A stretch of 22,574 nucleotides of DNA from UBA4655 sp964585575 (GTDB lineage Bacteria; Planctomycetota; Planctomycetia; Pirellulales; UBA1268): the NCBI GenBank assembly GCA_964585575.1, contig CAZPEM010000042.1, positions 1-22,574 on the forward strand, read 5' to 3'. A program made the position numbers and the translations under genes. A model generated the notes under the pieces. The model made no database searches, was not told the DNA's origin, and saw only the letters and a list, made by a program, of their open reading frames with translations. Shown piece after piece: positions 8,260 through 14,462 of this stretch (position 1 is its first letter; every line of letters starts with the position of its first letter).

Positions 8260-8265
8260 ATTGTA
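8260..8265 (-). promoter_or_regulatory. Candidate -10 box abutting the permease start
   Basis: On the minus strand TACAAT is followed by CCGCGG and then the ATG, which would put transcription start at or next to the start codon. Combined with the missing Shine-Dalgarno sequence, this suggests leaderless transcription. No good -35 lies at the usual distance (TTGAAG is only 13 nt upstream). Confidence 0.3.
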
Positions 8266-8306
8266 CCTCAAAAACCAACTTCAACAGGGCCTGGCGGGCC
8301 GGGTTC

Positions 8307-8461
8307 GGGGCTGCCCGTGCCCGTCGCCGGGCGCTCGCTGCGCGACCAATCCGCTTCGCGGATCGGTGCCCGCCTGTCCCCCGCTCGCTCGGACCTGACC
8401 AGTGCTTCGGCCTCCGGCCTGCGCTGGTCAGCTACGCCGTCTCGGGCACACGGGCAGCCCC
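8307..8461. repeat. Dispersed structured repeat, full copy (155 bp)
   Basis: The element is bounded by GGGGCTGCCCGTGCCC (8307-8322) and its near-perfect inverted partner GGGCACACGGGCAGCCCC (8444-8461). Inside are two hairpin arms. Arm 1 is ATCCGC-TTC-GCGGAT (8349-8363). Arm 2 pairs CTGACCAGTGC (8395-8405) with GCGCTGGTCAG (8421-8431) around a 15-nt loop, with one G-T wobble. The second full copy is at 17461-17591. The copy fills most of the 245-nt gap between the M16 and permease genes. Its flank also contains CCCCTCACGG twice, the second overlapping the end of the M16 gene. There are no transposase genes, so it is a non-autonomous or REP/MITE-like element. Confidence 0.75.
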
Positions 8462-8498
8462 TCACGGTCAACGCTGCAGGTTCGGCCCAGCGAGCCCC

Positions 8499-9728
8499 TC
8501 ACGGGCCAGCGAGCACCGTGCAGCCGCCGGCTTCGAGCGGCCAGCGGGCAACCACGCGATCGAGGTCGTCGAGGCCCAGCCGCTCCACGATCGCGAGGTC
8601 GTCGGCGACCGAGCGGTGGTCGCCGTTGTGCGTCCACTCGAGCCCGACGGTGAAGAGCCTTCTGCGGGGCCGCTCGCCGGAGAGGACGATCCGTCCGGCG
8701 AGCTTGTTGCGGGCCTGGTCGAGCTCCGATGATGTGATGGCTCGCCGCCCCCGCACGTCGAGGAGCTCCGGTAGCCGCTCGAGCAGGTCGCCGGCGTCCT
8801 CGGGATCGCAGGAGAGTTGGAGCGTGAAGATGCCGGCATCGAGGAAGTCGTGGTGGTGGAGCGAGGCCTGCTCCGCCTCGCCGGAATCGACGAGCGACCA
8901 GTAGAGGCGGCTGCCGGAGTCGTCGCCCAGGATGATCGCAAGCAGCTTCGCGGCGAACCGGTCCTCGTCATCGCCCGGCGGCGCCGGCGACATGCGGACG
9001 GCGTAGGAGAGGGTCGCCCCGGGCCGTTCGATGCGGTCGACGGTGTCACGCATGGAGGAGCCACGGCGGAACGGAACGGTGCGCTGCGGCAGGTCGAGCG
9101 GCTCCCAGTCGCCGCACCAATCCTGCGCGGTCCTCACGAGACGCTCGAAGTCGATGGAACCACTTGCGGCGAGCACGATGTTGCCGGGGCAGTAGCGGCG
9201 GCGGTAATAGCCCCGCATCGCCTCCACCGGCAGCGCCTGGATTGATTCGACCGTGCCGAGGACGCTCCGCGCAAGCGGATGGCCGGCGAAAAACGTCGCG
9301 CGGCAGCGGTCGTCGGCGCCGAACGGCGGCTGGTCGTCGTACATCCGGATCTCTTCCAGAATGACCTTCTTTTCGGTCTGGAAATCCTCCTCGCGGAGCG
9401 CCGGCCGCATCATCTGCGACAGCAGGCCCATCGCGTCGTCCTGCTGTTCCGGAAGCACGGTCGCGTAGTAGCAGGTGTCTTCCTCGCTCGTGAAGGCGTT
9501 CGCGCTCGCCCCCATCGCGTCGAACCGCCTGTTGATCTCCGCCGACGAGAGCGTGGTCGTTCCCTTGAAGATCATGTGTTCGAGGAAGTGGCTCGTTCCC
9601 CAGAGATCTTCTGACTCGTCCCTCGAGCCGGTTTTCACGAAGAAGCCGATGCTCGTGGAGAGCGCGGCGGGCGACTGCTCGGCGATGATTTCCAGGCCGT
9701 TGCCGAGGCGTTTATGGAGAAAGGTCAC
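8499..9728 (-). CDS. M16 zinc peptidase, catalytic subunit
   Basis: A pitrilysin-type metallopeptidase subunit of 409 aa. The GTG at 9728 has TGGAGG 6 nt upstream (GGAGG at 9735-9739) and starts 17 nt inside the preceding M16 gene, indicating translational coupling. The inverted zinc motif HFLEH (H47, E50, H51) is intact, and the distal zinc-binding glutamate lies in VILEEI (E125/E126). The substrate-gripping R/Y pair normally found in the C-terminal half is absent: the corresponding region reads SRLYWSLVDSGEAEQ. This split of functions is what characterises the catalytic half of heterodimeric M16B proteases. No signal peptide is seen, so it is probably cytoplasmic. The stop codon falls in repeat-derived sequence. 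Confidence 0.93.
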   Translation of the reverse strand: MTFLHKRLGNGLEIIAEQSPAALSTSIGFFVKTGSRDESEDLWGTSHFLEHMIFKGTTTLSSAEINRRFDAMGASANAFTSEEDTCYYATVLPEQQDDAMGLLSQMMRPALREEDFQTEKKVILEEIRMYDDQPPFGADDRCRATFFAGHPLARSVLGTVESIQALPVEAMRGYYRRRYCPGNIVLAASGSIDFERLVRTAQDWCGDWEPLDLPQRTVPFRRGSSMRDTVDRIERPGATLSYAVRMSPAPPGDDEDRFAAKLLAIILGDDSGSRLYWSLVDSGEAEQASLHHHDFLDAGIFTLQLSCDPEDAGDLLERLPELLDVRGRRAITSSELDQARNKLAGRIVLSGERPRRRLFTVGLEWTHNGDHRSVADDLAIVERLGLDDLDRVVARWPLEAGGCTVLAGP

Positions 9729-11025
9729 GTGGCACCTCCAGCGGCTCGCGGCCGAGCGACACGATCGAGAGATCCTCCGGCGGATGATCGGCGAGCCAGC
9801 GCTCGACGGAGGCGACGGAAAGCCGGTCGAGCCGCTCGAGTTCCTCGGCAAGCGTCCGGACGCGGCCGAGGTGATACCACTGCCGGCCGATGCCGCCGGC
9901 CCTTGCCGCGCTCGACTCCTGCTGCATCACGAGGCCGCTCTTGGCCCGTGCCTTCACCCGCATCAGCTCCTCCTCCGTGATCGATCCCGGCAGCCGGCGG
10001 ATCTCCGCGAGCATGACGTCGAGCGTCTCCTGGGCCCGCTCGGCGGTCGTTCCCGAGTAGCAGACCGCCGCGGCGAAGTCCCGCTGCGTCTGGTAGCCGG
10101 CCGAGACGCTGTAACACAGGCCGCGTCGCTCGCGGACCTCCATGAAGAGCCGCGAACTCGAGCCGCCGCCGAGCACCGAGAGCGCCGCGGTCGCCTCGTA
10201 GGAGGCGTCGAAGCGGTAGGCCGGCACGGACCAGGCAAGCGCGATGTGGGTCTGCTGTGAGTCGTGCGGAACATGCTGGAAGCGGGGGCCACGCGGCCCG
10301 GTGACGACGTCGGGCATCGGCCCCGGCTGCCAGTCGCCGAAGAGCCGCTCGATCCGGGCCACGAGGTCGTCCCAGTCGAGCCGTCCGGCGGCGGCGATGA
10401 TCGTCGCCTGCGGCTTCACGAGCGTCGCGACGAAGCGGTGGATTTCCTCGAGCGAGATCTGCGAGACATCGACCGAGAGGCCCTCGGCAGGGCGGCCCCA
10501 CGGGCTGGGATAATGCATCTGCTTGAGGGCGGAGATGGCGCGATGGGCCGGATCGTCCTCGGTGCCCGCGAGGTTTTGGAGCACCATCTGCCGGGCGCTT
10601 TCGAGCTGATCCTCAGGCAAGAGTGGCCGGCGCAGGATGTCGGCGTAGATCGGCAGCGCCGTCGGCAGCTGGCGGGCCACCATCGCTCCCGAAAAACTGG
10701 AATGGCTCGTGGAGACGGCCTGGGCCCACTGCACGCCGGCATTTTCCAGGTCCTCGACGATCCGTCGGCCGCTGCGGTCGCCGGCGCCGCGGAGCATCAT
10801 CTCGCCGGAGAGCGTGGCCAGCCCGCAGCGGACCGTCGGGGGAGCACAGGCCGCTGCGGACGCTTGCCCGCCGAAACCCTGGCCGCCGAACAGCTGCGCA
10901 TCGTGGATCGCGCCTGCGGGCGTGTGGAACGCGATCGCGACGCTCTCGACGCCGGGGAGATCCTCGCCGAGCAGGACGATTCCATTGTCGAGCGTGGCGG
11001 CATGAAGAGTCTGCTTCACGGCCAT
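9712..11025 (-). CDS. M16 peptidase-like protein, non-catalytic partner subunit
   Basis: A 437-aa M16-fold protein from the ATG at 11025. Where active members have HxxEH it reads GLATLSGEMMLRG, so the zinc site is lost. The R/Y pair of the C-terminal half is kept in RERRGLCYSVSAGY (R298 and Y305), within the usual SSSRLFMEVRE context. Bacterial M16B heterodimers (for example the Sphingomonas SPH2681/SPH2682 pair) divide the two features between subunits in the same way, so this protein and the next probably form one active site together. The genes overlap by 17 nt. No Shine-Dalgarno sequence is seen before the ATG; TATAAC touches the start codon. A glycine-rich stretch (QLFGGQGFGGQ, near residue 50) is unusual. 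Confidence 0.92.
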   Translation of the reverse strand: MAVKQTLHAATLDNGIVLLGEDLPGVESVAIAFHTPAGAIHDAQLFGGQGFGGQASAAACAPPTVRCGLATLSGEMMLRGAGDRSGRRIVEDLENAGVQWAQAVSTSHSSFSGAMVARQLPTALPIYADILRRPLLPEDQLESARQMVLQNLAGTEDDPAHRAISALKQMHYPSPWGRPAEGLSVDVSQISLEEIHRFVATLVKPQATIIAAAGRLDWDDLVARIERLFGDWQPGPMPDVVTGPRGPRFQHVPHDSQQTHIALAWSVPAYRFDASYEATAALSVLGGGSSSRLFMEVRERRGLCYSVSAGYQTQRDFAAAVCYSGTTAERAQETLDVMLAEIRRLPGSITEEELMRVKARAKSGLVMQQESSAARAGGIGRQWYHLGRVRTLAEELERLDRLSVASVERWLADHPPEDLSIVSLGREPLEVPRDLSP

Positions 11026-11104
11026 GTTATACACGAAAATCCGGCCGGAAGGCCGTCGCAAAACGGTCGGCCGGGGCTCGTGGAGGCGGCCCCCGGGACG
11101 GTGG

Positions 11105-11713
11105 CTACCGCGCCGCGACGCCGATCGCCGGGGTGGGCAGCTCGACGAGCTTGTAGACCGTTCGGGCCCTGCGGAAGCCGAGACGATGGTAGAGATCGAC
11201 CGCCCGGTCATTCTGCACCGTCACCTCGAGCGACGCCCGGCGAAGTCCGTAATCCCTGAATGCCAGCATCGCCTGCTGCACGAGCGCCGCCCCCAGGCCG
11301 CGGCCGCGGTGCCCGGGCACCACCCCCACGTTCTGGATCATGCCCACCATCGGACGTTCGCAGACGGCCTGGATCGTGCCGCACCAGGTGAGCTCCTCGG
11401 GGCTTCGCCCCCAGGCGATCAGCCACGACGCTTGGGGCAGAAACCCCGACTTGCAGCGGATTTCCCGCATCAGCCGGCGACAGCCCTCGAGTTCGCCCAG
11501 GCAGGGAAAGACGGTGGCGTCAATCTCGTCGCGGAAGGCCCGGAACTTGGTCCGGGCATGGACGTCGATGAGGGCGTCGTTCCAGGCCACAAACCGGTAG
11601 CCCGGCGGCAGTCCCGGCCGGCAGCCAGGCGGGAGGCCAGGCTGGGAGCCCGGCGGCCGCCGCACCGCGAGATCGGCTTCCATCCGAAAGCGCTTGAAAT
11701 AACTCGATTCCAC
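11105..11713 (-). CDS. GNAT-family N-acetyltransferase
   Basis: Transfers an acyl group from acetyl-CoA to an unknown amine. It is 202 aa from a GTG at 11713, with GGAG 6 nt upstream. The C-terminal GNAT core holds the acetyl-CoA-binding motif VGVVPGHRGRGLGAAL (about residues 128-143), followed by LEVTVQNDRAVDLYHRLGF, the typical closing region. The N-terminus (SSYFKRFRMEADL) is followed by a Pro/Gly-rich linker with an internal duplication, PGLPPGCRPGLPPGY, which at DNA level is a degenerate tandem repeat. It precedes the M16 pair by 79 nt on the same strand and may share its transcript. It could modify protein N-termini or a small metabolite; the sequence does not decide. Confidence 0.88.
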   Translation of the reverse strand: MESSYFKRFRMEADLAVRRPPGSQPGLPPGCRPGLPPGYRFVAWNDALIDVHARTKFRAFRDEIDATVFPCLGELEGCRRLMREIRCKSGFLPQASWLIAWGRSPEELTWCGTIQAVCERPMVGMIQNVGVVPGHRGRGLGAALVQQAMLAFRDYGLRRASLEVTVQNDRAVDLYHRLGFRRARTVYKLVELPTPAIGVAAR

Positions 11714-11770
11714 GCGGATCTCCGATGCTCGTCAGGCGACACGCTCGTTTCCCGCGACCGGCCTCCTGAC

Positions 11771-11799
11771 ACCGTAAGCATGCGCTCCGATTTGGTCAA
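11771..11799 (-). promoter_or_regulatory. Candidate sigma70-type promoter for the GNAT/M16 genes
   Basis: On the minus strand TTGACC (11799-11794) matches the -35 consensus at five of six bases. After exactly 17 nt comes TACGGT (11776-11771), a weaker -10. Transcription would begin near 11764, about 50 nt before the GTG start. It lies in the divergent gap shared with the metal-transporter operon. Confidence 0.35.
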
Positions 11800-11836
11800 C
11801 GCGTCGGTCGGAGTCGCTCCCCATCGGCCGGGCTGC

Positions 11837-11842
11837 TATCAT
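11837..11842 (+). promoter_or_regulatory. Candidate -10 box of the metal-transporter operon
   Basis: TATCAT matches five of six -10 bases and would place transcription start near 11849, at the left edge of the inverted repeat that follows. No clear -35 is seen. A repressor bound to the inverted repeat would block initiation. Confidence 0.3.
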
Positions 11843-11852
11843 TTTTGGACCC

Positions 11853-11870
11853 TCAAAATCATCATTTTGA
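11853..11870. promoter_or_regulatory. AT-rich inverted repeat, candidate metalloregulator operator
   Basis: TCAAAAT-CATC-ATTTTGA is a perfect 7-4-7 inverted repeat in GC-rich DNA, flanked by GGAC (11847-11850) and GTCC (11872-11875) arms that extend the symmetry imperfectly. It ends on the A of the ATG of the substrate-binding protein. Size, symmetry and position fit an operator for a Fur/Zur or DtxR/MntR-type repressor. It does not exactly match any consensus I know. Confidence 0.5.
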
Positions 11871-12826
11871 TGTCCCAAAATCCCTCCCCATCCATCCGCG
11901 GACGGCTGTGCCTGCTCTGCAGCGTCGCCGTTTTGGTTGTTTTCGCAGGCTGTGAGCCCGCCCCGAGCGGCGGCACCGGCGGCGGCTCCGGGGGCCGGAC
12001 GGTGCTTGCCACGACGACGGTGGTGGCCGATCTCGTCCGCGAGGTGGCCGGTCCGCATCTCCACGTCGACTGCCTCATGGGCCCGGGAGTGGATCCGCAT
12101 TCCTATCGGGCCACGCCCAGGGACGCGGGGCGGCTCGAGGCGGCCGGACTCGTGGTGGCCTGTGGCCTTCACCTCGAGGGAAAGCTCGCCGAACTCCTCG
12201 AGCGGCTCGCGAAGCGGAAGCCGGTCGTGTTCGCCGGCGAGGCCGTGCCCGCCGACCGCCTCATCCCCGTGGCCGATCGCGCGGTCGATCCGCATGTCTG
12301 GTTCGACCCGATGCTCTGGCGGCACGCCGCGAAGCCGGTCGCCATCGCCCTCGGCAGGATCGATCCGGAGCATGCCGACGACTTCGTCGCCCGCGCGGAA
12401 GCCTATGCGGCGAGGCTCGAGGAGCTCGATGCGGGGCTCCGGGAGAGGCTCGCGGCGATCGAGCCGAAGCAACGGGTGCTCGTCACGGCCCACGACGCCT
12501 TCGGCTACTTCGGCCGCGCCTACGGAGTCGAGGTCGTCGGTGTGCAGGGGGTGAGCACGGAGAGCGAAGCGGGGCTCGCCGACGTCAACCGTCTCGTCGG
12601 CCTCATCGTCGAGCGGGGAATTCCGACGGTTTTCGTCGAGACGAGCGTCTCCGACCGCAACGTCGAGGCGATCTGCGAGGGAGTGCGGGCCAAGGGGGGG
12701 AGCGTCCGCGTGGGCGGCCGTCTCTACTCGGACGCGCTCGGCGAGCCGGGCAGCGGGGCCGACACGCTCGTCGGCATGCTCGAGCACAACGTGCGAACGA
12801 TCGCCGACGGATTGGTGTCGCCATGA
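11870..12826 (+). CDS. Metal ABC transporter substrate-binding lipoprotein (TroA/ZnuA-like)
   Basis: Periplasmic receptor, 318 aa, that captures Mn(II), Zn(II) or Fe(II) for the importer encoded downstream. The ATG at 11870 begins a lipoprotein signal with lipobox FAGC (C28), followed by a Ser/Gly linker. Four metal ligands are recognisable: H77 in DPHSY, H142 in DPHVWFDP, H208 in TAHDAFGYF and D288 in LYSDALG. They are offset by exactly nine from Treponema TroA H68, H133, H199 and D279. The His-rich loop typical of ZnuA is missing, which leans towards a TroA/MntA-like protein, but His at the third position is compatible with zinc or manganese. No Shine-Dalgarno sequence is visible; the start codon overlaps the candidate operator. 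The stop codon overlaps the ATPase start. Confidence 0.92.
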   Translation: MSQNPSPSIRGRLCLLCSVAVLVVFAGCEPAPSGGTGGGSGGRTVLATTTVVADLVREVAGPHLHVDCLMGPGVDPHSYRATPRDAGRLEAAGLVVACGLHLEGKLAELLERLAKRKPVVFAGEAVPADRLIPVADRAVDPHVWFDPMLWRHAAKPVAIALGRIDPEHADDFVARAEAYAARLEELDAGLRERLAAIEPKQRVLVTAHDAFGYFGRAYGVEVVGVQGVSTESEAGLADVNRLVGLIVERGIPTVFVETSVSDRNVEAICEGVRAKGGSVRVGGRLYSDALGEPGSGADTLVGMLEHNVRTIADGLVSP

Positions 12827-13587
12827 CGGCGATCGTCGAGCTGCACGACGTGACCGTCGCCTACGGCAGGCGGCCGGTCCTTTGGAACGTCGATCTCGCG
12901 ATCGACGCCCCGTGCCTCTACGGCATCATCGGGCCGAATGGTGCGGGCAAAAGCACGCTCGTGAAGGCGGCCCTCGGGCTCGTGCCGCTCTCGGGCGGAT
13001 CGGTGCGGTTCTTCGGCAAGTCGCTCGACGACGTCCGCGGCCGCGTCGGCTACGTGCCGCAGCGGGAGAGCGTCGACTGGGATTTTCCGGTCAGTGCGAT
13101 CGACGTCGTGCTCATGGGCACGTTTCACCGGCTCTCCTGGTTCGGTCGCCCCGGCAGGCGGGAACGCGACACGGCCATGGCATGCCTCGACCGCGTCGGC
13201 CTGGCCGACGTTGCGAGCCGGCAGATCGGCGGCCTTTCGGGCGGGCAGCAGCAGCGGGTTTTCCTCGCCAGGGCCCTCGCCCAGGAGGCCGATGTCTACT
13301 TTCTCGACGAGCCGATGGCCGGCGTCGACGCGAAGTCGCAGGAGCGGATCCTGCGGGTGCTCTCGGAGCTGCGTGATCGGGGCAGCCTGGTCGTGATCGT
13401 CCACCACGACCTGCGGACGGCCGCAAGCTGGTTCGATCGTGTCGCACTTGTGGACATGAGGCTCGTGGCCGCCGGCCCGACCGCCGAGGTACTTTCGCGG
13501 GAGAACCTCGCGCGGACCTATTCCGGCCACCTCGACCTGCTCGACGAGATCGGTCGGGCGATGCAGACGGGACGGCGGACGCGATGA
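12823..13587 (+). CDS. Metal ABC transporter ATP-binding protein
   Basis: Cytoplasmic ATPase that powers the metal importer, 254 aa. Its ATG overlaps the preceding stop codon (ATGA). Walker A is GPNGAGKST (about residues 39-47), the Q-loop region reads YVPQRESVDWDFP, the signature is LSGGQQQRV, Walker B is VYFLDEP and the H-loop is VHHD. The VDWDFPVSAIDVVLMG stretch is characteristic of the Mn/Zn/Fe importer ATPases (TroB/MntB/ZnuC group). Its own stop overlaps the next start, so all subunits should be made in a coupled way. Confidence 0.95.
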   Translation: MTAIVELHDVTVAYGRRPVLWNVDLAIDAPCLYGIIGPNGAGKSTLVKAALGLVPLSGGSVRFFGKSLDDVRGRVGYVPQRESVDWDFPVSAIDVVLMGTFHRLSWFGRPGRRERDTAMACLDRVGLADVASRQIGGLSGGQQQRVFLARALAQEADVYFLDEPMAGVDAKSQERILRVLSELRDRGSLVVIVHHDLRTAASWFDRVALVDMRLVAAGPTAEVLSRENLARTYSGHLDLLDEIGRAMQTGRRTR

Positions 13588-14462
13588 CGGCCCAGGAACG
13601 ACTCGAGAGCCTGCTTGCCCACAACACGCTCGTCGTGGCCGGTGGCGTTGCGGCGGTGGGCGTCGCCGCCGCGGTCGTCGGCTGCTTCGGCGTCTTGCGG
13701 CGACGGGCGCTCGTCGGGGACGCCGCGGCCCACGCCACGCTGCCCGGCATCGCGGCGGCGTTCGCGATCACCGGCCGGCGGGAACTCTGGGTGTTGCTCG
13801 CGGGGGCCGCCGTGTCGGCGATCGCGAGCCTCGGGGCGCTCACGCTCATCCGGCGTTACTCGCGGACCCGCGACGACGCGGCCACGGCGATCGTGCTCGG
13901 CGTGTCGTATGGCGCGGGGATCGCCGCGATCTCGGGCCTCGTTGCCCGCGGCGTGGCCGGCAGCGCCGGCCTCGAGGCATTCCTGCTCGGTTCGACCGCC
14001 TCGCTCACCCTCGAAGACAGTCTGCTCGTCGCGGTGATCTCGGTGGCGGTCCTGGCGGTGGTGCTTGCGGGGCTCAAGGAGGCGACGCTCGTCGCCTTCG
14101 ATCCCGCCTTCGCGGCTGCCGCCGGCTGGCCGGTCGGCCGGATCGACGCGGCGCTCACGGCGCTCACGGCCTCGATGGTCGTGGCCGCGGTTCCGACCGC
14201 CGGCGCGGTGCTGGTGACGGCGATGGTGGTGATTCCGCCGGCGGCGGCCAGGCAGTGGACCGACCGGCTGCCGACGATGCTCGCGGTCGCGGGGCTCGTC
14301 GGCCTCGTGTCGTCGCTCGCCGGCGTCGTCGCCAGTGCGGTCGTGCCGAAGCTCGCCACCGGTCCCGCCGTCGTGCTCGCGTCGTCGGCGGCGTTCCTCG
14401 TGTCGCTTTGCGTGCGGCTCCTGCGGACGTCGTGGCGGCCGTCCGGGATGAGCGAGCCATGA
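13584..14462 (+). CDS. Metal ABC transporter permease (ABC-3 family), first
   Basis: Membrane subunit of the metal importer, 292 aa, starting in an ATGA overlap with the ATPase gene. It is very hydrophobic with about eight to nine predicted membrane segments. The ABC-3 hallmarks are present: an early LVGDAAAHATLPGIAAAF segment, FDPAFAAAAGWPV before the coupling region, and VPTAGAVLVTAMVVIPPAAAR. Importers of the TroABCD/YtgABCD type use two different permeases, as here, whereas ZnuABC uses one. The gene ends in an overlap with the next permease. Confidence 0.94.
   Translation: MTAQERLESLLAHNTLVVAGGVAAVGVAAAVVGCFGVLRRRALVGDAAAHATLPGIAAAFAITGRRELWVLLAGAAVSAIASLGALTLIRRYSRTRDDAATAIVLGVSYGAGIAAISGLVARGVAGSAGLEAFLLGSTASLTLEDSLLVAVISVAVLAVVLAGLKEATLVAFDPAFAAAAGWPVGRIDAALTALTASMVVAAVPTAGAVLVTAMVVIPPAAARQWTDRLPTMLAVAGLVGLVSSLAGVVASAVVPKLATGPAVVLASSAAFLVSLCVRLLRTSWRPSGMSEP

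Noticed and set aside
8268..8471. A minus-strand frame starting MTVRGCPCARDG that has a look-alike (MTARGCPCARDG) at 17272-17601
   Set aside because: The shared peptide is just the translation of the repeat's conserved right end. The sequence is better explained by nucleic-acid pairing, and beyond the repeat the frames diverge. The 24-bp length difference does keep the frame, so a codon-substitution test on more copies would settle it.
11026..11031. TATAAC directly before the ATG of the non-catalytic M16 gene as a promoter
   Set aside because: A -10 box touching the start codon would start transcription inside the gene, and no -35 is visible. It is more likely chance AT-rich sequence.
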